In this document: positions 1-6,615 of the stretch, one piece after another
Numbering within the stretch: position 1 is the first letter of the stretch
How the letters are laid out: each line of letters opens with the position of its first letter
Source of the DNA: Microcaldota archaeon
Lineage (GTDB): Archaea; Micrarchaeota; Micrarchaeia; Micrarchaeales; CABMGC01
Reading direction: 5' to 3'
Length of the DNA: 14,576 bases
Assembly (NCBI GenBank): GCA_021851985.1
Contig: JAJZOS010000011.1
Location: forward strand, 1-14,576
The notes under the pieces: generated by a model
Told to the model about the DNA's origin: nothing
What the model saw: the letters and a program-made list of their open reading frames with translations, nothing else
The model's database searches: none
Program-made: the position numbers and the translations under genes

Positions 1-333
1 TCTATCAAGCGAATCCAGATCGCCTATGGATATGGCGGATTTAATGAATGGATACGCTTCCTTGAATTCCGCATATTTTTCTCGCACAAGCGCCCGCATA
101 GGCGCTATGTATACTGTCTTTTTTTTGTCCCATATTATGGTCTTTGCCATGGCGAATTCTGCTATCAGTGTCTTACCGCTCGCAGTAGGCGCAACAACGA
201 CAAAGTTTTTGCCTTGCATCAATCCATACTCTATCGCGCTTGCCTGCGGAGGCGTAAGTACGCTTATGTTTCTTCTACCGAGGGATTCTACAACTTCTTC
301 AGGTACAAGGCCTACTAAATCTTTTATGTGCAT
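1..333 (-). CDS. Ski2/Hel308-like superfamily 2 helicase, N-terminal part (partial)
   Basis: The gene begins at ATG 333 and runs off the left edge, so only 111 N-terminal residues are visible. They contain the front of an SF2 helicase: a Q-motif-like TPPQ at residues 27-30, Walker A APTASGKT at 48-55, motif Ia APMRALVREKY at 77-87, and GDLDS at 104-108, which resembles the GDYDS stretch of Hel308. Ski2-type helicases of this kind unwind DNA at stalled forks (Hel308) or act on RNA. The DEAH box and C-terminal domains lie outside the window, so the subfamily is inferred. The in-frame codons upstream reach a stop without another ATG. A TATA-like ATTTAAATATAT lies at 369-380 on this strand, about 40 nt before the start. 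The gene is divergent from speD. Confidence 0.85.
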   Translation of the reverse strand, partial: MHIKDLVGLVPEEVVESLGRRNISVLTPPQASAIEYGLMQGKNFVVVAPTASGKTLIAEFAMAKTIIWDKKKTVYIAPMRALVREKYAEFKEAYPFIKSAISIGDLDSLDR

Positions 334-368
334 AAAAATACGCGTACTTGTAGATAAAGTCTTGGAAG

Positions 369-380
369 ATATATTTAAAT
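369..380 (-). promoter_or_regulatory. putative TATA box of the helicase gene
   Basis: On the minus strand this AT-only stretch reads ATTTAAATATAT, 36-47 nt before the helicase ATG at 333. Transcription starting about 25 nt downstream would give a leader of some 10-15 nt. The 117-nt divergent spacer also holds CATATATG at 411-418, 33-40 nt before the speD ATG, which could be the opposing TATA element. Both are read by eye. Confidence 0.4.
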
Positions 381-450
381 TAGTATTCCTGCAATATTAA
401 AGTTGTAAGACATATATGTGTGCTTTGGTTAAAAACCAGGTTTGCGTGCG

Positions 451-882
451 ATGGCTGCACTATTAGAACAATATACTAAACAGAAATCAAGAAGGATTGA
501 AATACAGTCTACTATTGCTAAAGAGAGGAAAAGGATTGTTGGGCTTCATGTTTTCGGCAATCTTTATGATCTTGATCCTAAGGTGACCAAGGATAAAGAA
601 TATCTTAAATCTGTAGTGCTTAAAGCGGTCGAAATGGCGAAGATGACGCTTGTAGAAATAAAATCTTGGCCCTTTGGAGGCGAAAAGGGAGGCGTGTCTG
701 TAATGGCGCTTGTCACCGAAAGTCATGTGGTGCTGCATACATGGAATGAATATAAGTATGCTACACTGGACATATACACGTGCGGTGAGCACTCTGATCC
801 TCATGCTGCATTCAATTACGTGGTTCAGGCCCTCAAGCCTAAGAGGCACCAGGTCTTCTACGCTAACAGAAGCAGCGAATAA
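451..882 (+). CDS. speD: S-adenosylmethionine decarboxylase family proenzyme (pyruvoyl-dependent)
   Basis: AdoMet decarboxylases make the aminopropyl donor for spermidine. They are synthesised as a proenzyme that self-cleaves before a serine, which becomes the pyruvoyl cofactor. Numbered from ATG 451 the protein has 143 residues. VTESH places the cleavage between E90 and S91. HTW supplies the processing histidine H96, and YTCG the proton-donor cysteine C111. The 5 and 20 residue spacings match the Ser/His/Cys triad of the short prokaryotic class. An N-terminal extension of roughly 30 residues, [13 protein letters not shown] before the cleavage site and EHSDP after the cysteine recall crenarchaeal homologues, where one paralogue is an arginine decarboxylase, so the substrate is not certain. 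An in-frame TTG at 442 is an alternative start. The deacetylase gene follows 51 nt later on the same strand. Confidence 0.9.
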   Translation: MAALLEQYTKQKSRRIEIQSTIAKERKRIVGLHVFGNLYDLDPKVTKDKEYLKSVVLKAVEMAKMTLVEIKSWPFGGEKGGVSVMALVTESHVVLHTWNEYKYATLDIYTCGEHSDPHAAFNYVVQALKPKRHQVFYANRSSE

Positions 883-896
883 TCTTGCAGATTTGG

Positions 897-903
897 TATA
901 AGG
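897..903 (+). promoter_or_regulatory. putative TATA box of the PIG-L deacetylase gene
   Basis: TATAAGG lies 31-37 nt before the ATG at 934. This would place transcription start close to the ATG, giving a short leader or none. It suggests the gene can be transcribed separately from speD. Confidence 0.35.
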
Positions 904-933
904 TATTTTAACTTTGGCTTCGGTCTATTATTC

Positions 934-1617
934 ATGAAAAGAGTAGTTCTTGGAGTATGCGCACATCCTGATGATTTAGAATTCGCTGCAGCAGGCACGG
1001 TAGCTAAGTTCACAAAGGTCGGTGCTGATTGCTATTATCTCATATGCACCAATGGGTGCAAAGGCACTTCCGATGCAAGAATATCCGAAAGCAAGTTGAT
1101 AAGGATAAGGAGGGAAGAGCAGAGGAATGCAGGCAGAATAATAGGGCTCAAGAACGTATTTTTCCTTGATAATAATGATACTGAGCTCGTGGCGGGCATG
1201 CAGCTTAAGAAAGATATTGTCAGATACATAAGGATGCTGAAGCCTGATACAGTAATTGCTTCTGACCCCTCTTTTATTTATTCTGACAGATACATTAACC
1301 ATGCAGATCACAGGGCAGCGGGGCTTGCGGCAATGGATGCAGTATATCCCCTTGCCAGGGACAGGCTCACATTCAGGGAACTTGAGAAAGAAGGATTAAA
1401 GCCGCATAAGGTAAAGGAGCTTCTTATTGTCAATTCCGATAGGCCAAACTACTTTGTGGATATAAGCAGTACTATGGGGCAGAAGATAAAGGCACTTGCA
1501 GCGCACAAAAGCCAGATATCAAAAAGCAGCATCGAATTTGCTGAGAAAAGGGCCAAAGAGCTCGGAAAGAAAAATGGATGCAGGTACGCAGAAGCATTTT
1601 TTAGGATACGCCTATAG
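934..1617 (+). CDS. PIG-L / LmbE family zinc-dependent N-acetylglucosaminyl deacetylase
   Basis: This 227-residue protein has the hallmarks of the PIG-L (LmbE-like) family, which removes the N-acetyl group from GlcNAc-containing substrates such as GlcNAc-phosphatidylinositol or diacetylchitobiose. The AHPDDLEF motif at residues 10-17 provides zinc ligands H11 and D14 and the catalytic D13. The third ligand is in NHADHRAAG, with H123 and H126 as candidates. A Rossmann-like start (VVLGVCAHPDD) and a length typical of the family support the call. The physiological substrate cannot be read from the sequence. Nearby lipid-linked sugar genes sit 7 kb away, so a shared pathway is only conceivable. 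Its 3' end faces the kinase-like gene, with 59 nt between the two stop codons. Confidence 0.88.
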   Translation: MKRVVLGVCAHPDDLEFAAAGTVAKFTKVGADCYYLICTNGCKGTSDARISESKLIRIRREEQRNAGRIIGLKNVFFLDNNDTELVAGMQLKKDIVRYIRMLKPDTVIASDPSFIYSDRYINHADHRAAGLAAMDAVYPLARDRLTFRELEKEGLKPHKVKELLIVNSDRPNYFVDISSTMGQKIKALAAHKSQISKSSIEFAEKRAKELGKKNGCRYAEAFFRIRL

Positions 1618-1676
1618 GATCATAAACTAAAACGCAGTTGCAAACCGATTATCTTAATTAAATTGGGCATCATAAA

Positions 1677-2327
1677 TTAATTCTTCTTTAATTCGGATTC
1701 AGATGATCCGGTAAGCCTGGCTACTCTCTCCGCCATTTTTGAGAGCCAGCTTCTGTCCCTGAGCAAAATGAACGCTTCAGGCCTTTTTATATATCCATTT
1801 GCAAAGTATGGCTGCGGATCTATAAGCTTCCCAGAAATAATATTCGATTCGTGTATGTCCCCATGCCCTACAAGTTTAAAGTTCATCTCGTTTATTGACC
1901 TGCGTATTTTTTTGAAATCACTAATATATTCTTCTTTTGCAGCATCTTCATCGGTTTTCATTATCTGTCTGAATCTGCCATATATCGAAGGTCCCTCTAT
2001 ATTCTCCATTACATATCCAATAATCATCCCGTAATTATATATCCCCGCAAGGACCTTCACGCTTGCTTCCGGTATGCAATTGTGTATTACAACTGCCTTG
2101 CGGAATTCGGCTTCTATGGCATATGCCGTAGTGTCCTTTTTTACGATTATTGGGCATCCTTCAAAATTTCCTATATTGTCAGAAAAACCTGCCATTATCT
2201 TCAGCCTTACGCTGAAAGGGTCAAATCCCTTGTCTAGCAGTCCTGACTTCAAATCTCCAAGCTCCCGTAACTCAATGCTCTTTGCAACAGCATCTACTCC
2301 TGACTTCCTGAAAACTGCAAGTCCCAT
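1677..2327 (-). CDS. protein-kinase-fold protein (APH/RIO-like), function unknown
   Basis: The 216-residue product carries a kinase-type catalytic loop, HGDIHESNI (residues 155-163), with likely catalytic D157 and metal-binding N162. It is followed by KLIDP with D170 in place of the DFG aspartate. YVMENIEGPSI at 105-115 resembles the hinge of small atypical kinases. The HGDxHxxN...IDP pattern is typical of aminoglycoside phosphotransferase and RIO/Bud32-like folds. No glycine-rich loop is obvious in the N-lobe. K63 or K64 in IIVKK could be the ATP-binding lysine. The protein is soluble, with no membrane segment. It is not a clear Bud32 or RIO1/RIO2. The start at 2327 is the only one possible, because an in-frame stop lies three codons upstream. 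A stretch AATAAATA around 2350-2357 may be its TATA box. Confidence 0.7.
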   Translation of the reverse strand: MGLAVFRKSGVDAVAKSIELRELGDLKSGLLDKGFDPFSVRLKIMAGFSDNIGNFEGCPIIVKKDTTAYAIEAEFRKAVVIHNCIPEASVKVLAGIYNYGMIIGYVMENIEGPSIYGRFRQIMKTDEDAAKEEYISDFKKIRRSINEMNFKLVGHGDIHESNIISGKLIDPQPYFANGYIKRPEAFILLRDRSWLSKMAERVARLTGSSESELKKN

Positions 2328-2437
2328 GCTTTGTCATTTGTCAATTCTGATATTTATTACGTACGTTTTTTTACTTTTAAACAGAAAAATCTGTTAAAAT
2401 GCAATGTTTTATCTGCAACTAATCATGCTATATTGTA

Positions 2438-3043
2438 TCACAAAACATCGAATTTAAACTTTCGTATAAGGTCTTCCGGTATGGTGCTAACATCAGCGGC
2501 CATAAGTTCTGGCCCGGTTGCATCAACTATTACAAAGTTACAGTTCAGTGGGCATGCCAGAGCATGTTGGCCCTCTCCTTTCCCGTCAATCAGGTCGCAA
2601 ATTGCGGACATATTGTCTCCATGTGAAACAGCAACTATCACTTCACCAGTGGCTCCTTCAATGAACGATTTCATGTTATTAATCAAGCTCCGCCATTTTG
2701 ATATTCCATATTCCGGATCTAATTTCCAGGCGTACTTATCCGGAATCCTGTTGCCTTCGAGAGATCCAAAGTTGCGTTCCCTCAATCTATTATCTACGAT
2801 AAACTTCATTCCTGTCTTTTTTCCGATTATTTCAGCCGTTTGCATAGCCCTTAATATCGGGCTTGAATATAAAGCGTCTATTTTCGGAAGGCGCGATAAT
2901 GCCAGCGCGGCATTCTCGGCCTGCCTAACCCCTGCATCTGTCAGCGGATAGCCATCAATCGCGCTAGACAGAATATTTTTTACATTAGTCTCGCTCTCCC
3001 CATGCCTTACAAACACTATAAACTTATTTTTACGCAATCCCAT
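2438..3043 (-). CDS. histidine phosphatase superfamily protein (phosphoglycerate mutase-like)
   Basis: The 201-residue product belongs to the RHG histidine phosphatase superfamily. RHGES contains the phospho-accepting histidine (H14 from the ATG at 3043). Other expected features follow: SSPILRAMQTAEI with the second arginine, RERNFGSLEG with the acid-base glutamate, and SHGDNMSAI with the second histidine. Members include cofactor-dependent phosphoglycerate mutases, alpha-ribazole phosphatases and broad phosphatases. The ENFG.xEG-type signature does not settle the substrate. I chose ATG 3043 because it leaves 12 residues before RHG, as is usual. A TTG at 3067 would add eight residues. TTATAGAT at 3096-3103 lies about 30 nt before that TTG, so the longer form is not excluded. 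The gene follows tRNA-Thr on the same strand and could be co-transcribed with it. Confidence 0.85.
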   Translation of the reverse strand: MGLRKNKFIVFVRHGESETNVKNILSSAIDGYPLTDAGVRQAENAALALSRLPKIDALYSSPILRAMQTAEIIGKKTGMKFIVDNRLRERNFGSLEGNRIPDKYAWKLDPEYGISKWRSLINNMKSFIEGATGEVIVAVSHGDNMSAICDLIDGKGEGQHALACPLNCNFVIVDATGPELMAADVSTIPEDLIRKFKFDVL

Positions 3044-3102
3044 TTTTGAATCCGTAGACTCCAGCAAATTACCACATCATGATTGATATTTGATTATCTA
3101 TA

Positions 3103-3174
3103 AGCCTCAGGAGGGGATCGAACCCCCGACTTCCAGTTTACAAAACTGGCGCTCTACCACTGAGCTACTGAGGC
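3103..3174 (-). tRNA. tRNA-Thr (anticodon UGU)
   Basis: The minus strand folds into a complete cloverleaf. The acceptor stem GCCTCAG/CTGAGGC pairs perfectly over 7 bp. The D arm is GCTC-AGTGGTA-GAGC. The anticodon stem CCAGT/ACTGG holds the loop TTTGTAA with anticodon TGT. The T arm is GGGGG-TTCGATC-CCCTC with one G-U pair. The 71-nt body is followed by a T discriminator (3103), which fits the U73 reported for many archaeal tRNA-Thr. No CCA is encoded and there is no intron. Confidence 0.97.
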
Positions 3175-3200
3175 GACAATAAGGTTATGATGAAAGCAGA

Positions 3201-3209
3201 TTTATAGCC
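3201..3209 (-). promoter_or_regulatory. TATA box of tRNA-Thr
   Basis: On the minus strand this reads GGCTATAAA, 27-35 nt upstream of the tRNA 5' end. That is the expected archaeal spacing when transcription starts at or just before the mature end. Confidence 0.6.
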
Positions 3210-3382
3210 TTTTGTTTTTGGCTTATTTTGAATTGGCATAGATCAGGAACTGCTGTTTTTTGTATATAACCAAGTCTTGCCAAAATCCGGTAGGAATTCT
3301 TTACATCTCGTTTACGTGTAACGCATGTGGAATTTATTTAATATGTTTGCAATAGCGCATGTGTCCTCAAACTGTAAGCATT

Positions 3383-3398
3383 CAGTCGTATTCGACTG
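3383..3398. other. perfect stem-loop just after the RFC stop codon
   Basis: CAGTCG-TATT-CGACTG forms a 6-bp stem with a 4-nt loop, starting 8 nt after the RFC stop codon on the minus strand. No T-run follows on that strand, so it is not a classical terminator. A role in 3' end processing or stability is possible but unproven. Confidence 0.35.
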
Positions 3399-3405
3399 CC
3401 TCTTA

Positions 3406-4371
3406 TTACTTTGATTTTTCAAGCAGGGCCAGCTTGGCAAGCATCGCTTCGAGCTGGATCCTTTCGTTTGCGCCTTCCACTATCCTGAAGTTGTAATCTC
3501 CTATGTTGCTTATGAGCTTCAGTTTGAGTTTATCATCGACATCAAGCGCAAGCGCCTCCTTGTGTGACTGCACCAAAATGTCCTCGCCGCTCATGCCGTA
3601 CGACAAAAAGAGAATATTTAGTTCATCCCTTGCCTTTGAAAAATCCCCGTTCAGTGCATATCTTAGCATGGATGCTACCTCTTTAGGCCTGGCCTTTGAT
3701 GCAATCTCATATATTGATGATTCAGTAATCATCTTGTTGGATATTGCAGCTCCCTGTAGCGTATTGGTTATTTTCCTAAGATCTCCCTCGCTCACATATA
3801 TCAGTGCTTCTACTGCCTTCTGATCTATATTTAATTCTTCGCTTTCAACGATCCTATTTATGTATTGTTTCATCTCATCTTCCTTCAGTGGCTTGAATCT
3901 CAGGACTACGCACCTGCTTTGTATGGGCTCTATTATCTTGCTTGCATAATTTGCACTTAGTATGAATCTTGTGGTACCAGAATACTTCTCCATGGTTCTT
4001 CTCAGCGCGTGCTGTGCCTCGGATGTCAGTGCATCGGCTTCATCAAGGAATATTATCTTTACAAGGCCCCCCGAAAGCGGAATGGTCTTTGCAAACTCCT
4101 TGACCTTTCCTCTTATAACATCTATTCCGCGTGAATCGCTGGCATTTAGTTCGAGAAATGCCTGGTTCAGTGTTTCGCCGTAGAGCTCCTTTGCCATTGC
4201 AACTGCCGAAGTGGTTTTTCCCACCCCTGCAGGGCCTGAGAATATCATGCTAGGGAAGCTCTTCTCTTTAACAAATGCCTGCAGCCTTCCAACTATCGCT
4301 TCCTGACCTATCACATCTGAGAGCTTTGAGGGTCTGTATTTCTCTGTCCACTGTACGTCTAGTATTTCCAT
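3406..4371 (-). CDS. rfcS: replication factor C small subunit (clamp loader ATPase)
   Basis: RFC loads the PCNA sliding clamp onto primed DNA. The archaeal small subunit is an AAA+ ATPase of about 320 residues, and this one has 321. The N-terminus VQWTEKYRPSKLSDVIGQE is diagnostic. Walker A GPAGVGKT is at 46-53, Walker B IIFLDEAD at 106-113, sensor 1 SANY at 139-142, and the SRC arginine-finger motif at 152-154. The C-terminal collar domain follows, and no intein interrupts the P-loop. I start at ATG 4371; an in-frame codon at 4413 would add 14 residues outside the family pattern. TTTATGT at 4396-4402 on this strand sits 25-31 nt upstream, which suggests a leaderless mRNA. The large subunit is not in the window. 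Confidence 0.96.
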   Translation of the reverse strand: MEILDVQWTEKYRPSKLSDVIGQEAIVGRLQAFVKEKSFPSMIFSGPAGVGKTTSAVAMAKELYGETLNQAFLELNASDSRGIDVIRGKVKEFAKTIPLSGGLVKIIFLDEADALTSEAQHALRRTMEKYSGTTRFILSANYASKIIEPIQSRCVVLRFKPLKEDEMKQYINRIVESEELNIDQKAVEALIYVSEGDLRKITNTLQGAAISNKMITESSIYEIASKARPKEVASMLRYALNGDFSKARDELNILFLSYGMSGEDILVQSHKEALALDVDDKLKLKLISNIGDYNFRIVEGANERIQLEAMLAKLALLEKSK

Positions 4372-4412
4372 GTTATCACAAACAGCAGCTAGAATACATA
4401 AACTTAAAGACA

Positions 4413-4420
4413 TTTATTAA
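4413..4420 (+). promoter_or_regulatory. putative TATA box of the class II aldolase gene
   Basis: TTTATTAA lies 23-30 nt before the ATG at 4443, so transcription would begin near the start codon. The 71-nt spacer between the divergent RFC and aldolase genes thus appears to hold two back-to-back promoters for nearly leaderless mRNAs. Confidence 0.35.
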
Positions 4421-4442
4421 TTTGTTTTTTAAAGATATATTC

Positions 4443-5036
4443 ATGGGACAGACAAACAAGAGGATTGCGGATTCTATTATAGACGCAGCTAAAAGGATAT
4501 ATCTGCGCGGCATAAATACCACAATGTCGGGCAATATCAGCGCAAAGATAAGCAGCAATACCATACTGATAACGCCATCTGCACTTGATAAGTTTAACAT
4601 TGATTACAGGAGGCTGTCTCTTATGGATTTTAATTCCGAGAGACTAATAAGTGGACCAAGGCAGTCTTCGGAGTATCAAGTTCATACGCACATATACCGT
4701 GCTAGAAAGGATGTAAACGCAATAGTGCATCCACACCCACAGTACTCTCTTGCAATTATAGATGCACTTGGAAGAGGAGTGCTAAAGGAACTCGCAAAAG
4801 ATGAAGAGTACAGATATTATATAGTAAAGCTGGGAGTAGTAGGAAGGATCCCCGCAGGCACAAAGGAGCTTGCAGATGCAGTCGCAAAAGAGGTATCGAA
4901 AGGCGCACGTGTAGTCATTATGGAAGGGCATGGAACAGTAGGTGTTGGAAAGACGATGCAAGAGGCGCTTGGAGCCGCAGAATATCTTGAGCATATGGCC
5001 AAAAAATTGTTTATAATCAAGATGCTAGGCAAATGA
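4443..5036 (+). CDS. class II aldolase/adducin family protein (fuculose-phosphate aldolase-like)
   Basis: The family comprises zinc-dependent aldolases and epimerases such as L-fuculose-1-phosphate aldolase and L-ribulose-5-phosphate 4-epimerase, and also methylthioribulose-phosphate dehydratase. This 197-residue protein shows the core features: MSGNIS (28-33), TPSALDK (44-50), SSEYQVHTHIYRAR with E77, VHPHPQ with zinc ligands H96 and H98, and MEGHGTVGVG with the third histidine H163. The usual NHG is GHG here. The archaeal homologue in methanogens is often called fuculose-phosphate aldolase, but the natural substrate cannot be deduced. The gene stands alone, divergent from RFC and followed by the oppositely oriented tRNA-Leu. 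The reading frame stays open upstream, but the first ATG that matches the family N-terminus is 4443. Confidence 0.88.
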   Translation: MGQTNKRIADSIIDAAKRIYLRGINTTMSGNISAKISSNTILITPSALDKFNIDYRRLSLMDFNSERLISGPRQSSEYQVHTHIYRARKDVNAIVHPHPQYSLAIIDALGRGVLKELAKDEEYRYYIVKLGVVGRIPAGTKELADAVAKEVSKGARVVIMEGHGTVGVGKTMQEALGAAEYLEHMAKKLFIIKMLGK

Positions 5037-5148
5037 GCGGATAATAAATATCTGCAGAGTATCTACACATCATTTGATTCAGTTATATTCAAGGCGGTTG
5101 GTAAGCGCCTACTTCTTGTTTGTCTGCTTTGAAGTCGCAGATTGAATT
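5037..5148. other. spacer between aldolase and tRNA-Leu 3' ends
   Basis: The aldolase and tRNA-Leu converge here. A short hairpin, AGGCG (5092-5096) pairing with CGCCT (5106-5110), is followed by a T-rich plus-strand stretch and might aid termination of the aldolase transcript. Nothing else was recognised. Confidence 0.25.
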
Positions 5149-5235
5149 TGCAGGGGGAGAGATTTGAACTCTCGCATCCTCTAAAGGAAACGGGTCCTAA
5201 GCCCGTCACATTTGGCCAGGCTCTGCCACCCCTGC
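5149..5235 (-). tRNA. tRNA-Leu (anticodon UAG)
   Basis: The minus strand forms a class II tRNA. The acceptor stem is GCAGGGG/CCCCTGC. A D arm with GCAGAGCCTGGCC follows. The anticodon stem ACGGG/CCCGT encloses CTTAGGA with anticodon TAG, reading CUA/CUN leucine codons. The long variable arm contains CCTTTAGAGG, and the T arm GAGAG-TTCAAAT-CTCTC is standard. The discriminator base at 5149 is A, as expected for leucine. No intron or encoded CCA is present. Confidence 0.96.
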
Positions 5236-5263
5236 GCAGTACAACAATATGATTTATTATTAG

Positions 5264-5271
5264 TATATATA
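5264..5271. promoter_or_regulatory. symmetric TATATATA, probable shared promoter of tRNA-Leu and serS
   Basis: TATATATA reads the same on both strands. It lies 29-36 nt upstream of the tRNA-Leu 5' end on the minus strand, and 33-40 nt upstream of the serS ATG on the plus strand. Both distances suit an archaeal TATA box, so one element may serve two divergent transcripts. Confidence 0.5.
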
Positions 5272-5303
5272 GCTATTCTGATTAGTATAGATGTGGAATT
5301 CTG

Positions 5304-6602
5304 ATGATAAATACAAGATATGTAAAGGAGCACCTCGCTGAGATAAGGAAATCCCTTGCAAAGAGAAAAAGCGATTACCCTCTTGACGAGCTACTTAATC
5401 TTGACGATGAATCAAAGAGGATAAGTTCGGAAGCGCAGCAACTCAGGGGCGAGAGGAACAAAGGAAGTCTTGAGATTGCAAGGCTTAAGAAGGAGGGTAA
5501 GAGCATAGATCCAAAACTGACTAAAAAGCTGGCGGACGTGAAGGCAAGAATAGACGAAATAGAGAATCAGCTGCCCAAGTATGAGTTGCGCATAAATGAA
5601 CTTCTTTGGAACATGCCAAACATACTACATGATTCTGTTCCTTATGGAAAGGATGATTCAGAAAATATAGAGGCAAGAAAATTCGGAAACGTGAATAAGA
5701 AAAGCCCAGGGATCGGGCATGAAGAAGCGCTTACCAAGCTTGGATTGATAGATCTGGAGCAGGCTTCTAAAGTGGCCGGAGCCCGCTTTTTTTACCTTAA
5801 GGGAGACATAGCACTGCTTGAACAGGCTCTCATACATTTCGCAATAGATGAACTAGTAAAGAAGGGGTTTACCCTTATAGCGCCTCCATTAATGATGAAG
5901 CGCGAATACTATCGCGGGGTCACAGCTCTTGGCGATTTTGAGGAAATGCTATACAAGGCATGCGAATCGAGGGAAGCCGAGTCCCGAAAGGACGCTGAGC
6001 ATATAGGCGAAGAGCTTTTTATGATAGGCACGTCAGAGCATCCCATAGCTGCACTACATGCTGGACAGATATTCTCTGAAAAAGAACTTCCCAAGAGGTA
6101 CATTGGCTTCAGCCCGTGCTTTAGGAGGGAAGCAGGCGCTCATGGGAAGGATACAAAAGGCATATTCCGGGTCCATCAGTTTTACAAGGTGGAGCAGTTC
6201 GTTTTTTCAACAGAGAATTCGTGGGGCATATTCGATGAGCTTCTCGGAAATGCTGAATATCTTTTCAAGAAACTTGAGCTTCCTTACCGAATAGTTGACA
6301 TATGTACTGGAGATATAGGGATAGTGGCCTCAAAAAAGCAGGATTTAGAGGTTTTTATGCCTGCGCAATCTAAGTACAGAGAAATGGTTTCGTGTTCAAA
6401 CTGCACAGATTGGCAGTCGCTAAGGCTCGACATAAAATACGATGGAGGAGGAGAAAGGAAATATGTCCATACTCTCAATTCCACTGCAATAGCTACTAAT
6501 AGGGTAATAGTGGCCATAATCGAGAATTATCTCAATGGCGATGGTTCTATAACAATACCTGATGCACTTGTGCCTTATATTGGCAAAAATAGGATAGGAT
6601 AG
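5304..6602 (+). CDS. serS: seryl-tRNA synthetase (standard type, class II)
   Basis: The enzyme charges tRNA-Ser. The 432-residue product has the two-helix coiled-coil tRNA-binding arm over roughly residues 1-110 and then a class II catalytic core. TSEHPIAALHAG (243-254) is the serine-specific TxE loop. Motif 2 spans about 265-300, with FSPCFRREAGAHGKDT and a conserved FR.EAG arginine. Motif 3, TLNSTAIATNR, lies at about 390-400. The length and motifs are those of the common bacterial/eukaryal/archaeal enzyme, not the zinc-dependent rare type of some methanogens. It is the first gene of an apparent operon with the HAD phosphatase (13-nt gap) and aRF1. Its upstream neighbour is tRNA-Leu on the opposite strand. 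Confidence 0.97.
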   Translation: MINTRYVKEHLAEIRKSLAKRKSDYPLDELLNLDDESKRISSEAQQLRGERNKGSLEIARLKKEGKSIDPKLTKKLADVKARIDEIENQLPKYELRINELLWNMPNILHDSVPYGKDDSENIEARKFGNVNKKSPGIGHEEALTKLGLIDLEQASKVAGARFFYLKGDIALLEQALIHFAIDELVKKGFTLIAPPLMMKREYYRGVTALGDFEEMLYKACESREAESRKDAEHIGEELFMIGTSEHPIAALHAGQIFSEKELPKRYIGFSPCFRREAGAHGKDTKGIFRVHQFYKVEQFVFSTENSWGIFDELLGNAEYLFKKLELPYRIVDICTGDIGIVASKKQDLEVFMPAQSKYREMVSCSNCTDWQSLRLDIKYDGGGERKYVHTLNSTAIATNRVIVAIIENYLNGDGSITIPDALVPYIGKNRIG

Positions 6603-6615
6603 CATAAAGGTAGGT

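Larger units (their letters stand above)
3175..3405. other. 231-nt intergenic region between tRNA-Thr and RFC
   Basis: This is the largest gene-free stretch without an RNA gene. It holds the tRNA-Thr TATA box at its left end and a perfect small hairpin next to the RFC stop codon at its right end. Between them lie AT-rich segments such as GTATATAACC near 3259, and two copies of CGCATGTG (3322-3329 and 3356-3363). No convincing ORF or structured RNA was recognised. Confidence 0.5.

Noticed and set aside
26..400. Plus-strand ORF of 124 codons at the left end
   Set aside because: It is antisense to a clear helicase N-terminus with Walker A on the minus strand, and its product matches no recognisable family.
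2381..2394. ACAG-AAAAAT-CTGT inverted repeat upstream of the kinase-like gene
   Set aside because: A 4-bp stem in AT-rich DNA is expected by chance and shows no link to a known regulator.
2331..2951. Plus-strand ORF of 206 codons
   Set aside because: It is the antisense shadow of the histidine phosphatase gene, whose catalytic motifs are all intact on the minus strand.
3187..3193. ATGATGA resembling a C box of a C/D sRNA
   Set aside because: No D box CTGA lies at a suitable distance downstream and there are no D'/C' motifs, so a guide RNA is not supported.
3322..3363. Two direct copies of CGCATGTG 34 nt apart
   Set aside because: Only 8 nt, two copies, no palindromic structure and no array; too weak to call a repeat or operator.
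4275..4442. Upstream extension of the aldolase reading frame
   Set aside because: It would overlap the RFC N-terminus in antisense and adds residues absent from the class II aldolase family; ATG 4443 fits the family start and the TATA position.
5060..5090. Minus-strand CTGA followed by ATGATGT, resembling D' and C' boxes of a C/D sRNA
   Set aside because: The flanking C and terminal D boxes are missing, so the arrangement is probably chance.
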